Assembly: GCA_034509925.1 (NCBI GenBank)
Contig: CM067529.1
Span: 9,365,501 to 9,429,500, forward strand
Source: Hirudinaria manillensis
Lineage: Eukaryota > Annelida > Clitellata > Hirudinida > Hirudinidae
Reading direction: 5' to 3'
DNA length: 64,000 nucleotides
Each line of letters begins with the position of its first letter. Within the stretch, counting starts at the first letter, position 1. The position numbers were made by a program, and so were the translations under genes. The notes beneath the pieces were generated by a model. That model did not search any database, was not told where the DNA came from, and worked only from the letters and a program-made list of their open reading frames with translations. Shown in pieces: positions 32,647 through 42,692 of the stretch.

Positions 32647-33249
32647 TTACGCGTACGGATGATATCTGAATTCTTTGAGAACGGAATTCATCATTTTGAA
32701 TTCATTTCTCTTTTTGCAATGGAATCCATTGATTATCGAATCCTTGCATGTAGTTCCAGGCAGATTCTCTTCCTGCAAATCTAAATTTCGAACTCCGTGG
32801 CATAAGGCGTCGATTTTTTTGACGGAATCTGTTCGAATTGACTCGATAGCCTGATCGGCCATTCTGGCTAGCTCCTCGGCGAAAGAAGCCAAGAAGGCTT
32901 CTGTCTCGTGGTCTGGCCTGCTTTTCGGCAGTGAATTGGGTCGCTCCTTGAGCAACTTTTTGTCTTCGATATACTGTCGAAGATGCGAATTTAATCTAAA
33001 CGTGCCATTTTGTTTTTCTTTGTCAAGAATCAGTTTACTCTCGACTAAGTGATTCTTGACTCCTTCCGTTTTAGATCGTTTTCTCAGGTCATATTTCCAC
33101 GGCTGTTGTTTTGGCTTATCGATTCCGTACTGACTACCGCCGTACGTCGTTTTATGGTAGGAAATGTTATTCCTGAGAATCGAACTTTTCGAATGTCCAA
33201 CCATTTTCGTATTAGTTGGTTGGAAAGCAATGGCAGTTGTTCGAGTCAT
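32647..33249 (-). CDS. Array gene copy 36, long form, Val143 variant
   Basis: Val143 with silent ACT at Thr166. Adjacent copy 37 has the same variants, a likely local duplication. Confidence 0.8.
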   Translation of the reverse strand: MTRTTAIAFQPTNTKMVGHSKSSILRNNISYHKTTYGGSQYGIDKPKQQPWKYDLRKRSKTEGVKNHLVESKLILDKEKQNGTFRLNSHLRQYIEDKKLLKERPNSLPKSRPDHETEAFLASFAEELARMADQAIESIRTDSVKKIDALCHGVRNLDLQEENLPGTTCKDSIINGFHCKKRNEFKMMNSVLKEFRYHPYA

Positions 33250-33613
33250 AATATCAATTCACGGCCTTATCACGAGGAGAGACACCCGCACGAACGAAGC
33301 TCAGCGAAGAAATGACAAGCCTAGTCGATGCGCCTACTTATATAGATTCTCTAGCGGCCCGTCGCTAAGCAACGGCGGCATGCAGCGCACGTGACGGCCA
33401 CCGGGCGGAGTCACGCACTTAAATTTCTATGCGATACGTAATTATTTGTCCATTATAAATTTTATTTGATAATTTTAATTCAAGTACCGTTGTTATTTTT
33501 TAATGTTTTTATTCTAGCGCATTTAAAATATAAAAAAAATTATTATCGAGATTTTTCAGTCTTTTTTTCGTATTTTTTCTTTTCTGCTTCTGTCGCGATG
33601 GCTGCCGATTTGC

Positions 33614-34216
33614 TTACGCGTACGGATGATATCTGAATTCTTTGAGAACGGAATTCATCATTTTGAATTCATTTCTCTTTTTGCAATGGAATCCATTGAT
33701 TATCGAATCCTTGCATGTAGTTCCAGGCAGATTCTCTTCCTGCAAATCTAAATTTCGAACTCCGTGGCATAAGGCGTCGATTTTTTTGACGGAATCTGTT
33801 CGAATTGACTCGATAGCCTGATCGGCCATTCTGGCTAGCTCCTCGGCGAAAGAAGCCAAGAAGGCTTCTGTCTCGTGGTCTGGCCTGCTTTTCGGCAGTG
33901 AATTGGGTCGCTCCTTGAGCAACTTTTTGTCTTCGATATACTGTCGAAGATGCGAATTTAATCTAAACGTGCCATTTTGTTTTTCTTTGTCAAGAATCAG
34001 TTTACTCTCGACTAAGTGATTCTTGACTCCTTCCGTTTTAGATCGTTTTCTCAGGTCATATTTCCACGGCTGTTGTTTTGGCTTATCGATTCCGTACTGA
34101 CTACCGCCGTACGTCGTTTTATGGTAGGAAATGTTATTCCTGAGAATCGAACTTTTCGAATGTCCAACCATTTTCGTATTAGTTGGTTGGAAAGCAATGG
34201 CAGTTGTTCGAGTCAT
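33614..34216 (-). CDS. Array gene copy 37, long form, Val143 variant
   Basis: Same protein as copy 36, but with the AGAGATTC allele upstream of the TATA box. Confidence 0.8.
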   Translation of the reverse strand: MTRTTAIAFQPTNTKMVGHSKSSILRNNISYHKTTYGGSQYGIDKPKQQPWKYDLRKRSKTEGVKNHLVESKLILDKEKQNGTFRLNSHLRQYIEDKKLLKERPNSLPKSRPDHETEAFLASFAEELARMADQAIESIRTDSVKKIDALCHGVRNLDLQEENLPGTTCKDSIINGFHCKKRNEFKMMNSVLKEFRYHPYA

Positions 34217-34580
34217 AATATCAATTCACGGCCTTATCACGAGGAGAGACACCCGCACGAACGAAGCTCAGCGAAGAAATGACAAGCCTAGTCGATGCGC
34301 CTACTTATATAGAATCTCTAGCGGCCCGTCGCTAAGCAACGGCGGCATGCAGCGCACGTGACGGCCACCGGGCGGAGTCACGCACTTAAATTTCTATGCG
34401 ATACGTAATTATTTGTCCATTATAAATTTTATTTGATAATTTTAATTCAAGTACCGTTGTTATTTTTTAATGTTTTTATTCTAGCGCATTTAAAATATAA
34501 AAAAAATTATTATCGAGATTTTTCAGTCTTTTTTTCGTATTTTTTCTTTTCTGCTTCTGTCGCGATGGCTGCCGATTTGC

Positions 34581-35183
34581 TTACGCGTACGGATGATATC
34601 TGAATTCTTTGAGAACGGAATTCATCATTTTGAATTCATTTCTCTTTTTGCAATGGAATCCATTGATTATCGAATCCTTGCATGTAGTTCCAGGCAGATT
34701 CTCTTCCTGCAAATCTAAATTTCGAACTCCGTGGCATAAGGCGTCGATTTTTTTGGCGGAATCTGTTCGAATTGACTCGATAGCCTGATCGGCCATTCTG
34801 GCTAGCTCCTCGGCGAAAGAAGCCAAGAAGGCTTCTGTCTCGTGGTCTGGCCTGCTTTTCGGCAGTGAATTGGGTCGCTCCTTGAGCAACTTTTTGTCTT
34901 CGATATACTGTCGAAGATGCGAATTTAATCTAAACGTGCCATTTTGTTTTTCTTTGTCAAGAATCAGTTTACTCTCGACTAAGTGATTCTTGACTCCTTC
35001 CGTTTTAGATCGTTTTCTCAGGTCATATTTCCACGGCTGTTGTTTTGGCTTATCGATTCCGTACTGACTACCGCCGTACGTCGTTTTATGGTAGGAAATG
35101 TTATTCCTGAGAATCGAACTTTTCGAATGTCCAACCATTTTCGTATTAGTTGGTTGGAAAGCAATGGCAGTTGTTCGAGTCAT
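34581..35183 (-). CDS. Array gene copy 38, long form, consensus
   Basis: Consensus protein with ACT at Thr166 and the AGAGATTC promoter allele. Confidence 0.8.
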   Translation of the reverse strand: MTRTTAIAFQPTNTKMVGHSKSSILRNNISYHKTTYGGSQYGIDKPKQQPWKYDLRKRSKTEGVKNHLVESKLILDKEKQNGTFRLNSHLRQYIEDKKLLKERPNSLPKSRPDHETEAFLASFAEELARMADQAIESIRTDSAKKIDALCHGVRNLDLQEENLPGTTCKDSIINGFHCKKRNEFKMMNSVLKEFRYHPYA

Positions 35184-35547
35184 AATATCAATTCACGGCC
35201 TTATCACGAGGAGAGACACCCGCACGAACGAAGCTCAGCGAAGAAATGACAAGCCTAGTCGATGCGCCTACTTATATAGAATCTCTAGCGGCCCGTCGCT
35301 AAGCAACGGCGGCATGCAGCGCACGTGACGGCCACCGGGCGGAGTCACGCACTTAAATTTCTATGCGATACGTAATTATTTGTCCATTATAAATTTTATT
35401 TGATAATTTTAATTCAAGTACCGTTGTTATTTTTTAATGTTTTTATTCTAGCGCATTTAAAATATAAAAAAAATTATTATCGAGATTTTTCAGTCTTTTT
35501 TTCGTATTTTTTCTTTTCTGCTTCTGTCGCGATGGCTGCCGATTTGC

Positions 35548-36150
35548 TTACGCGTACGGATGATATCTGAATTCTTTGAGAACGGAATTCATCATTTTGA
35601 ATTCATTTCTCTTTTTGCAATGGAATCCATTGATTATCGAATCCTTGCATGTAGTTCCAGGCAGATTCTCTTCCTGCAAATCTAAATTTCGAACTCCGTG
35701 GCATAAGGCGTCGATTTTTTTGGCGGAATCTGTTCGAATTGACTCGATAGCCTGATCGGCCATTCTGGCTAGCTCCTCGGCGAAAGAAGCCAAGAAGGCT
35801 TCTGTCTCGTGGTCTGGCCTGCTTTTCGGCAGTGAATTGGGTCGCTCCTTGAGCAACTTTTTGTCTTCGATATACTGTCGAAGATGCGAATTTAATCTAA
35901 ACGTGCCATTTTGTTTTTCTTTGTCAAGAATCAGTTTACTCTCGACTAAGTGATTCTTGACTCCTTCCGTTTTAGATCGTTTTCTCAGGTCATATTTCCA
36001 CGGCTGTTGTTTTGGCTTATCGATTCCGTACTGACTACCGCCGTACGTCGTTTTATGGTAGGAAATGTTATTCCTGAGAATCGAACTTTTCGAATGTCCA
36101 ACCATTTTCGTATTAGTTGGTTGGAAAGCAATGGCAGTTGTTCGAGTCAT
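35548..36150 (-). CDS. Array gene copy 39, long form, consensus
   Basis: Consensus protein, the last intact copy before the right border. Its leader has a private A-to-T change (ACGATGCTCAG on the plus strand). Confidence 0.8.
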   Translation of the reverse strand: MTRTTAIAFQPTNTKMVGHSKSSILRNNISYHKTTYGGSQYGIDKPKQQPWKYDLRKRSKTEGVKNHLVESKLILDKEKQNGTFRLNSHLRQYIEDKKLLKERPNSLPKSRPDHETEAFLASFAEELARMADQAIESIRTDSAKKIDALCHGVRNLDLQEENLPGTTCKDSIINGFHCKKRNEFKMMNSVLKEFRYHPYA

Positions 36151-36514
36151 AATATCAATTCACGGCCTTATCACGAGGAGAGACACCCGCACGAACGATG
36201 CTCAGCGAAGAAATGACAAGCCTAGTCGATGCGCCTACTTATATAGATTCTCTAGCGGCCCGTCGCTAAGCAACGGCGGCATGCAGCGCACGTGACGGCC
36301 ACCGGGCGGAGTCACGCACTTAAATTTCTATGCGATACGTAATTATTTGTCCATTATAAATTTTATTTGATAATTTTAATTCAAGTACCGTTGTTATTTT
36401 TTAATGTTTTTATTCTAGAGCTTTTAAAATATAAAAAAAATTATTATCGAGATTTTTCAGTCTTTTTTTCGTATTTTTCATTTTCTGCTTCTGTCGCGAT
36501 GGCTGCCGATTTGC

Positions 36515-36916
36515 TTACGCGTACGGATGATATCTGAATTCTTTGAGAACCTTAATCCTTATTTTCAAATTATTTTTCTTTTTGCAAGGGAATCCATTGA
36601 TTATCGAATCCTTTCATGCCGTTCCAGGCAGATTCTGTTCTTTCATAACTGAGGTTCGAATATCTTTGCTTAAGACATTTATCGAGGAATCTATACGTAT
36701 TGGGGTCACAGTCGCTTTGGACGTCTTTGCCAACTCTTCGTTGAAATCAAGCAGGAACGCTTTTAGCTTCGGATCGAGCTGGCGCATTTTAGATTTCTTC
36801 CGCTTTTGACATCTCCTTGCCTGATTTTTATTACTAGGAACTAGATCTTTCGAATGTTCAACCATTGTCTTTTTTATGTTAGTTGGTTGGGAAGCAATAG
36901 CAGTTATTCGAGTCAT
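36515..36916 (-). pseudogene. Array gene copy 40, short form, nonsense codon
   Basis: Rightmost copy. A TGC-to-TGA change converts Cys101 to a stop, leaving 100 residues (stop at 36614) and removing the conserved C-terminal block. It also has Val7Ile, Asn15Lys and Cys74Arg. Decay at an array edge is expected, because edge units take little part in homogenisation. The promoter still looks intact, so a truncated product remains possible. Confidence 0.75.
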
Positions 36917-37080
36917 AATATTAGGAGTAAGGACACCCGCACGAACGAAGGTCAGCGAAGAAATGACAAGCCTAGTCGATGCGCCTACTTATATAGATTC
37001 TCTAGCGGCCCGTCGCTAAGCAACGGCGGCATGCAGCGCACGTGACGGCCACCGGGCGGAGTCACGCACTTAAATTTCTA

Positions 37081-37377
37081 TGCGATACTGTCCCTTATAA
37101 ATTTTATTTGATAATTTTAATTCAAGTATAATTGTTATTTTTTGATGTTTTTATTCTAGCGCATTTAAAATATAAAAAAAATATTATTTTTCAGTTTTTT
37201 TTTTTTCGTATTTTTCCTTTTCTGCTTCTTCTAATCAACGATTTCATTTCCTCTTTGACCGTAGATTTAATCAGTCCGGGCATCTCCTCTGTGATCGTCT
37301 CCCTTATAGACCTCAAAAACTTTGCCTTTATTTTATCAGCCAAATTATCAACTGTAGCCTCATCAGTTATGTATTAG
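37081..37377 (-). other. Divergent relic unit at the array border with a different frame
   Basis: Plus-strand bases 37,081 to about 37,227 resemble the array's spacer and 3' flank, but with many changes. From 37,228 the sequence no longer matches either unit form. On the minus strand a frame stays open from about 37,370 to a TAA near 37,160, without an ATG at its start. It reads as a Lys/Glu-rich likely helix including NLADKIKAKF, ITEEMPGLIK and KEEMKSLIRRSRKGK, then runs through sequence that is 3' UTR in the normal units. This may be the end of a third, older gene form or a coincidental frame. I see no promoter for it. Confidence 0.45.
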
Positions 37378-37618
37378 CAGTTAAATAAATGCAAATCAAA
37401 ACGAAAGATCTTGGCAGAACAATTTCATTCGCCAAACAAATTTTGTTTGTTTCTCAAAGAAAACTTTTTATATAATGGAAAATATTTTATTAATAAAATG
37501 AGATAGGATTCTATTTTCTAACGGTAGGCAAAAAATGATTAATAACTCTAAACGATTTTTTTCAAGCTCTTCCATGCAGTTCTTTCCAAGATTTTCCCAT
37601 CTGTTTTGGCAACTTCTT
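37378..37618. other. Spacer between the array and the helicase gene
   Basis: AT-rich, no ORF. It contains a minus-strand AATAAA at 37,486-37,491, about 130 nt past the helicase stop codon, which is the likely polyadenylation signal for that gene. Confidence 0.6.
37486..37491 (-). terminator. Polyadenylation signal of the helicase gene
   Basis: AATAAA on the minus strand, about 130 nt after the stop codon at 37619. Confidence 0.55.
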
Positions 37619-39925
37619 TCAAGATCTATCATCCAAGCCCTTAGCTTTATAGTAGGCAGGTGCTACCTCAAGTAGCCATGAATTCTCAACTTCAACAACG
37701 TGCCTCATATATTCCTTGGAGGTCAAGACAAGATCATTGTAAATGACCCACTTCGAACGGTTTTCCGTTAGACAACTGTTAGGATGAACTTCAGCAGCTT
37801 GTTGGTGTTTGATTGTTCTGTAATTGCGATCTTTGCTGAAGCGAGCTAGGTGATAGAAAAACCCGGAAGTAATTGCTTTACGGATCGCAATCGTGTCGCT
37901 TGAACTGGAAAGTTCAATTTCCATTCTTTCCAGCAACCTTTCAAGCTGATCTCTAATATCTCTAGCTCTATTCATGGACCTGAACTGGATATAATTTTCA
38001 TAACACCACTGTGTTGAATATCCTGATTCAACCCAGGCATTGTACACATTTAGCAGCATCAGATGATCTCCTAAAGGTTTTGGTTGAGGAATGAAATTCT
38101 GATGAGCTGTGTCGGCATGGATCTTCTTGTCTTTTGGTCTGTAGAAGACAGAGTTGCTCACGCTCAACATCGCAGCAATGGTTAAGATCTCTTCACTGCA
38201 CTTGTATTTTTCGCTTGCGATAATCATCTTCGATGTCATGGGATCAATTGGAAACTCAGCCATCTTTATTCCAATATATGTCAATGCACCATCTTTGTTG
38301 AGAGCTCCTAAAGCATAAAGATGCTCCAATGCTGGTATCATTGCTTCATATGGTGGTGAATCCATATATTCAAAGTTAATAAGATTATGGACTCCCAAAC
38401 ACTTGAGTAGCAAGATTACATTGGCAAGGTTAGTTCGCTGAATTTCAGGCATTGTGTTGTCTTCCAAGTCTTCCAAATATGTATATGACGTGTAAAGTCT
38501 GAAACACTTCCCAGCAGCAATTCTTCCTGCCCTACCTGCTCTTTGGTTTGCCATGGCCTTTGAAATGGGAGTGACCAAAAGTGATTCGACTCCAGTCCTG
38601 GGATTGTAATAGTTCTGCTTGTAAAATCCACAATCAATAACATACATGATGCCATCAATTGTCAATGATGACTCTGCAATGTTAGTGGCCAGTATCACTT
38701 TTCTTGCCCCAGGAGGTGTCGGTTCAAAAATCTTTGCTTGCATATCCGTGGGGAGATTTGCATAAACTTGAATTATTATCAGTTCTTTTAATTTTGTGGC
38801 CATTTTTTTCATCCTCCCCAAAATGGCGTCATTGGCTTCTTCAATTTCCTCCTGACCTGTGAGGAAAACAAGAACATCCCCAAGAGGTTGTGTCACATGA
38901 ATTTGAAGTACACTGGTAACAGCTGCGGCTATGAAGTCATTTTCAGGAGCTTTTGCATAATATATATCGACTGGGTATCTTCTGCCAGGAATTCTAAAAA
39001 TTGGGGCATTATCAAAAAAAGTTGAAAATTTATCGGCATCCAAGGTGGCACTGGAGATCAAGACCTTCAAGTCTTTTCTAAATCTGGCAATATCTTTCAC
39101 CAAACCAAATAGAATGTCCGTGTGAAGTGTCCGTTCATGAGCTTCATCGATTATAATGACACTATATCCTGCCAGGTCAGGTTCACTCAAAAACTCTCGC
39201 AAGAGCATTTCATCAGTCATGTATTTAATGATGGTTCTCTCAGATGAGCAATCTTCAAATCTGATGCTGTATCCAACCTCATTACACAACTTGACTCTCA
39301 TTTCTTGTGAAACTCTGGCAGCAACTGACATGGCGGCCATTCTACAGGGTTGAGTGCAGCCAATCTTTCTACCACTTGCTGTGTAACCTGCTTCGTGCAG
39401 GTATTGAGGCAACTGTGTGGTTTTGCCAGAACCGGTTTCACCCTCGATTATTAAAATTTGGTGAGCTTCAATTGCTTTTAATAGATCATCCTTGATGGCA
39501 TAAATTGGCAAACTATTTCTTGTGTCTTCAATGACCAGATGATTTGATGCTGTTGGATCTCGGTTTTTAATTCCAAACAATTGCTCAAGATTTTCAAACC
39601 CAGGCGTTTCTAGTGATTTAATGAATTCCACTTCAGCATCTAAAATGTAATCATTGACTTTTACAAAATTTGGTCCTTGTGCTTCTTGAATCCTAGCCGG
39701 TTTGACCTCAACACCATTGTGTGGAACCTTTGACCAAAGTTGATTTGCAAATTTTTTGGTATTTTCATTAATATCAACTTCTCCAAATTCTTTCAAATAG
39801 TTAATAAAAGATTTGGGAGAGTTTGCTTTTTTAGCTAGTATGATAAAGTAGTCGACAAGACATTTCTCAGTGGAACCAAAGATCTTGGTAAGCTCGTCAG
39901 TCACCCATGCAGTTATGTCTGCCAT
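37619..39925 (-). CDS. DEAH-box RNA helicase, DHX16/Prp2-like, short and intronless
   Basis: The single-exon 768-residue product has all core DEAH/RHA helicase motifs: [10 protein letters not shown] (162-170), Ia TQPCRMAA (191-198), II DEAH (260-263), III SAT (292-294), [11 protein letters not shown] (413-422) and [10 protein letters not shown] (461-468). The winged-helix, ratchet and OB-type regions follow. DHX16/Prp2 drives spliceosome activation before the first splicing step, using ATP to remodel the complex in the nucleus. The N-terminus (about 1-80: [29 protein letters not shown]) matches the DHX16-specific N-terminal domain, so this is not a generic DEAH protein. Animal DHX16 is about 1,040 residues. 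Here the charged linker between the N-terminal domain and the core is nearly absent, and the protein ends at [11 protein letters not shown] without the usual basic tail. Residue 194 is Cys where the family has Arg. Lack of introns suggests a retrocopy, but the frame is fully open. Confidence 0.88.
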   Translation of the reverse strand: MADITAWVTDELTKIFGSTEKCLVDYFIILAKKANSPKSFINYLKEFGEVDINENTKKFANQLWSKVPHNGVEVKPARIQEAQGPNFVKVNDYILDAEVEFIKSLETPGFENLEQLFGIKNRDPTASNHLVIEDTRNSLPIYAIKDDLLKAIEAHQILIIEGETGSGKTTQLPQYLHEAGYTASGRKIGCTQPCRMAAMSVAARVSQEMRVKLCNEVGYSIRFEDCSSERTIIKYMTDEMLLREFLSEPDLAGYSVIIIDEAHERTLHTDILFGLVKDIARFRKDLKVLISSATLDADKFSTFFDNAPIFRIPGRRYPVDIYYAKAPENDFIAAAVTSVLQIHVTQPLGDVLVFLTGQEEIEEANDAILGRMKKMATKLKELIIIQVYANLPTDMQAKIFEPTPPGARKVILATNIAESSLTIDGIMYVIDCGFYKQNYYNPRTGVESLLVTPISKAMANQRAGRAGRIAAGKCFRLYTSYTYLEDLEDNTMPEIQRTNLANVILLLKCLGVHNLINFEYMDSPPYEAMIPALEHLYALGALNKDGALTYIGIKMAEFPIDPMTSKMIIASEKYKCSEEILTIAAMLSVSNSVFYRPKDKKIHADTAHQNFIPQPKPLGDHLMLLNVYNAWVESGYSTQWCYENYIQFRSMNRARDIRDQLERLLERMEIELSSSSDTIAIRKAITSGFFYHLARFSKDRNYRTIKHQQAAEVHPNSCLTENRSKWVIYNDLVLTSKEYMRHVVEVENSWLLEVAPAYYKAKGLDDRS

Positions 39926-40418
39926 CTTTTGATAATATTAAATAATACTAAATTGCAATGGCTATTAGGAGTTGTTACTTTATTGATATTTACGATGTTT
40001 ACCTACCTATCGTCCTTACACTTCAAAGATCATGAATAGACCATTATTTATTATTTTATTCGATTTTCTTTTTAATTATTTTTTTAATTTTATAATAATA
40101 TTCTAATTAATTGTTTTTATTTAAATATTAACATCAACGAAATATTTTATATTTAAGTCACTGATTTAAAAGTGTTAAAGTTATGGCTTCGGTCACATGT
40201 TATTTAGAAGTATGTATATTTTGAAAATATGGTTTGCAGTTTAATTGTACTTTTATCGTGTTTCGTACTTTAATTTTAATCGGTGGCAATTTTTTATTTA
40301 TATTATAATGCACAAGACATGCTTCGACGGATTTCCGGTCTTCGCGCTTCTCGAACCACGTCGTAGATATAGATCAGTCAACGGCATTAAATGTGCGATA
40401 TTTTAGCTGTTCCGTTCT
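39926..40418. other. AT-rich upstream region of the helicase gene
   Basis: No ORF of note. It should hold the helicase promoter, but I see no clear TATA box at a useful distance. It is strongly AT-rich from 40,060 to 40,310. Confidence 0.5.
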
Positions 40419-41023
40419 CTATAAGTATATCTCGCTTTCATGCCACTTGTCGGGATCGAGCAAAAATGGCATAGTAACGAGGGTTTGTAAAAACGTCTTT
40501 ATTTTATCCCAGTATCCCAGTCTAAAGCTCTCAAAATCGTTGGCTGTCGCATCTTCTTTCGGCGGATCTCGTTGTCCAGCCGATCGCACGATTGCATCAC
40601 ACCAAACGTGCGAATCCACAGCTCCAGCTTCGCCCTGCGCTATCTTGAACGTGATGCCGTGGCGCTTCTTGAAATTGTCCGGCCAACCGTCGCTCGCCTT
40701 GAGGTCTGGGGTATGCATCAGCTCGGCCAGTTTTGTCGCCTTCTCCTTGATCAGATTGTCGCTGACAGGCAGATTCTGTCCTCTTGCTTGCCACATGAGC
40801 ATTCCTCCACCGAGCTTCGGGTAGTAAGCCTGTGAACTTCAGCTTTGATTGCAGCCTCGATTGCATTCTTTTTGCTGAGAATGGCTTAAACGATGATTTT
40901 CTTAGCTTCAAAGCCCCATTTCTTGTTAATCTCCCTGTCCAGCTTGGAATGATTCGGCTCCTTCTCGGCATCGATGATCTCCTTCTTCTCCTTCAGCTTA
41001 AAATCGGATCGCTTGCGTTTCTG
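40419..41023 (-). pseudogene. CENP-B/pogo-type transposase N-terminus, broken
   Basis: Minus-strand homology begins with KRKRSDFKLKEKKEI (from about 41,020) and continues through HSKLDREINKKWGFEAKK, which looks like the first helix-turn-helix of CENP-B/Tigger/pogo transposases. An in-frame TAA at 40,886-40,888 interrupts it. Then come ILSKKNAIEAAI and a one-base deletion near 40,805. The next frame (40,419-40,802) is the CENPB-type second helix-turn-helix, with MLMWQARGQNLPVSDNLIKE and SDGWPDNFKKRHGI. The frame ends before any DDE catalytic domain. In the family this part binds the transposon ends. Two disabling changes and the missing catalytic part indicate a dead transposon fragment, unless the open 127-residue piece has been co-opted. 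Confidence 0.72.
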
Positions 41024-41039
41024 AGCTGATATTTGCTAA

Positions 41040-41488
41040 TCTTCACTCCAACTCGCGTTTCTCACAAAAATCTCGACATTCAATCTCATTCCTATTTATA
41101 CTCCCATTCAACTTTGCCCACTCTACCAATCAAATTTCATGGAATGTTCCATCACCTTCCTTAATCCCTCACCAACAAGTCCTGGGAATGCATTAACCTG
41201 ATCAAGTCTTAAAGGTACAAGGTAATGTCTTTTAATTACTTCCCCGACTCGGAATATGTCCTTAACTTCATTATCTTTATTCCTATTATTACGTCATCGG
41301 ATGACAATCATTTAATGCCTTGACTATTTATTATTTGTATTCAATTTGTAAAATTAAATGCTGATTATTTGGTTGACAAATTTTCCAAAATGTGTGTTAC
41401 TGGACAATAATAATACTTGTGATAAGCTTGAATCAATTTTCAGAACTTGTAGCTTCTTTATATCTGTTTCGGGCGACATGGATGTTGC
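41040..41488. other. Spacer with the likely 3' UTR of the PAN gene
   Basis: No gene seen. A minus-strand AATAAA lies at 41,327-41,332, about 160 nt beyond the stop codon at 41489. Confidence 0.5.
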
Positions 41489-42692
41489 TCAAAGGCAGCT
41501 TCTGTCAAGGCCGAGAGTTACTGACAACTCGTCGTGGCTAAATCCGTTGCTAGATTGGATTGTCATCTTCGACACCGAACACGAATTGTCGTATTTAACT
41601 GCTGTGCAGCCTTGAGTTTCCTGGCAATAATCCATGCAAGATGCTCTTGTGGGCTTGTCCACTTTTTCAAAGTTTTTAATGAAGTCCTTCAGAGGCCTCC
41701 AGCACATATCTACAAAACGAACGATTTCAAAAGAAAATACTGCTCTTAATATTTCTGCTTAGAACATAGACAAACCTATGCTTATAAATTGTAAAACCAG
41801 GGAATTTATAAAACAGAAAACAAATGCAAAGTTATGATCTACATAGTTACATAGAAATTATGCATTTGATGGCCTTGCCTCTGTTTTCAATTTGAACATT
41901 TGTGTAATAATTAAGGCACTCTCTATTGAGAACGAAGCAAAGTGAAGATTCTTGATCAGTGAAGTTTTTCTTATCTATTGGCGACTTCAAAGTTTGGATT
42001 GAACAGGGTGTCTCGGAGTCCAAGACAAAATTGGCCAGCTGACAACCATCCGCCTTGATGCAAGAATTCAAACAATCTCTCAGGCTCGTGGATTTGACAT
42101 TCGTCAAACTTTTGTAGAATGTTTTAGGTATCTTCGCCCAACAAATTTCTGAAAGAAAATAATTTTGACTTGTCTTTTGATTCCATTATCATCTTGAAAT
42201 CGTGAAATGTTGAAGAGGCAATAATTGAAACACTAATCTTCAAGCGACATTCATTGTTACTCTAAATACTGATTTTCAGGATCACGAATTTTTATCAAAC
42301 CTGGCCCATATGGAGTAATGTGAGGTTCGAGACACATTCTGTCCATCAAATAAATTGTGCTACCATCCTTTGGCACAAATTTGGCATTTGTCGTGCGTAG
42401 CTTCACAAAACAAGGTTGCAGCACGTCTTTAACCCACATGATGGCATCGCATGACTTTAGAGTTAGACAGTATCTCAGGCACGATTCCAGGATTGTATGA
42501 GGAGCAGGTTCGAAGTCCAGAGAGGAATAGTTGCCCTTCCTTTCCCAGCATGGAAAATCTGCACCGAAAGTTAAGTATAACAAGGAAATTGGGAATATTA
42601 GTAAAAACCCATGGCGTACCCTTTGGTTTTTTCGCTGTCCCTCCACCAAGCAAAAGAAATGTCAGCGGAAGAATGAATTGAAGACGGACCAT
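41489..42692 (-). CDS. Secreted protein with three PAN/Apple domains, four exons
   Basis: My spliced model is 42692-42620, 42558-42301, 42148-41879 and 41709-41489, giving about 273 residues in one frame. Exon 1 is a signal peptide (MVRLQFILPLTFLLLGGG) from the ATG at 42692. Each later exon encodes one PAN/Apple module of about 75-90 residues. Each opens with C-W (PCWERKG, ICWAKIP, MCWRPLK), has a CxxxC pair followed by a third Cys (such as CLRYCLTLKSC), and ends in a D/N-R-x-C motif (DRMCL, NRECL, DRSCL). PAN modules are disulfide-bonded folds that bind protein or carbohydrate outside the cell. All introns are phase 1, typical of shuffled extracellular modules. The second donor could instead lie at 42,285, adding five residues. 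The third intron appears to use a GC donor. I cannot name an orthologue. Confidence 0.78.

Larger units (their letters stand above)
1..37227 (-). repeat. Tandem gene array, at least 40 units (967-bp and 750-bp classes)
   Basis: Head-to-tail units in one orientation fill the left 37 kb. Stop-to-stop spacing is 967 bp (range 961 to 968) after long units and 749 to 751 bp after short units. Read on the minus strand, each unit contains a GC-rich promoter with TATATAAG, a leader of about 65 nt, one intronless ORF, then AT-rich sequence with two AATAAA signals before the next promoter. Units are almost identical, differing mainly at a few recurring marker sites and in T-run lengths. The left end is cut by the window. 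Similarity fades at the right near 37,227. The pattern is what homogenisation by unequal crossing-over or gene conversion produces. Copy number in an assembly of such an array may be wrong. Confidence 0.97.

Noticed and set aside
1-37227. CRISPR array, histone cluster or rDNA as an explanation of the tandem repeats
   Set aside because: Units are 750-967 bp without short repeat/spacer structure. The encoded proteins show no histone-fold sequence, and no rRNA-like sequence is visible.
38416-38658. 80-codon minus-strand frame inside the helicase gene
   Set aside because: Out-of-frame shadow of the helicase coding sequence.
40597-40971. 124-codon minus-strand Arg-rich frame overlapping the CENP-B fragment
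   Set aside because: It is a frame shadow. The recognisable domain sequence is in the other two minus frames.
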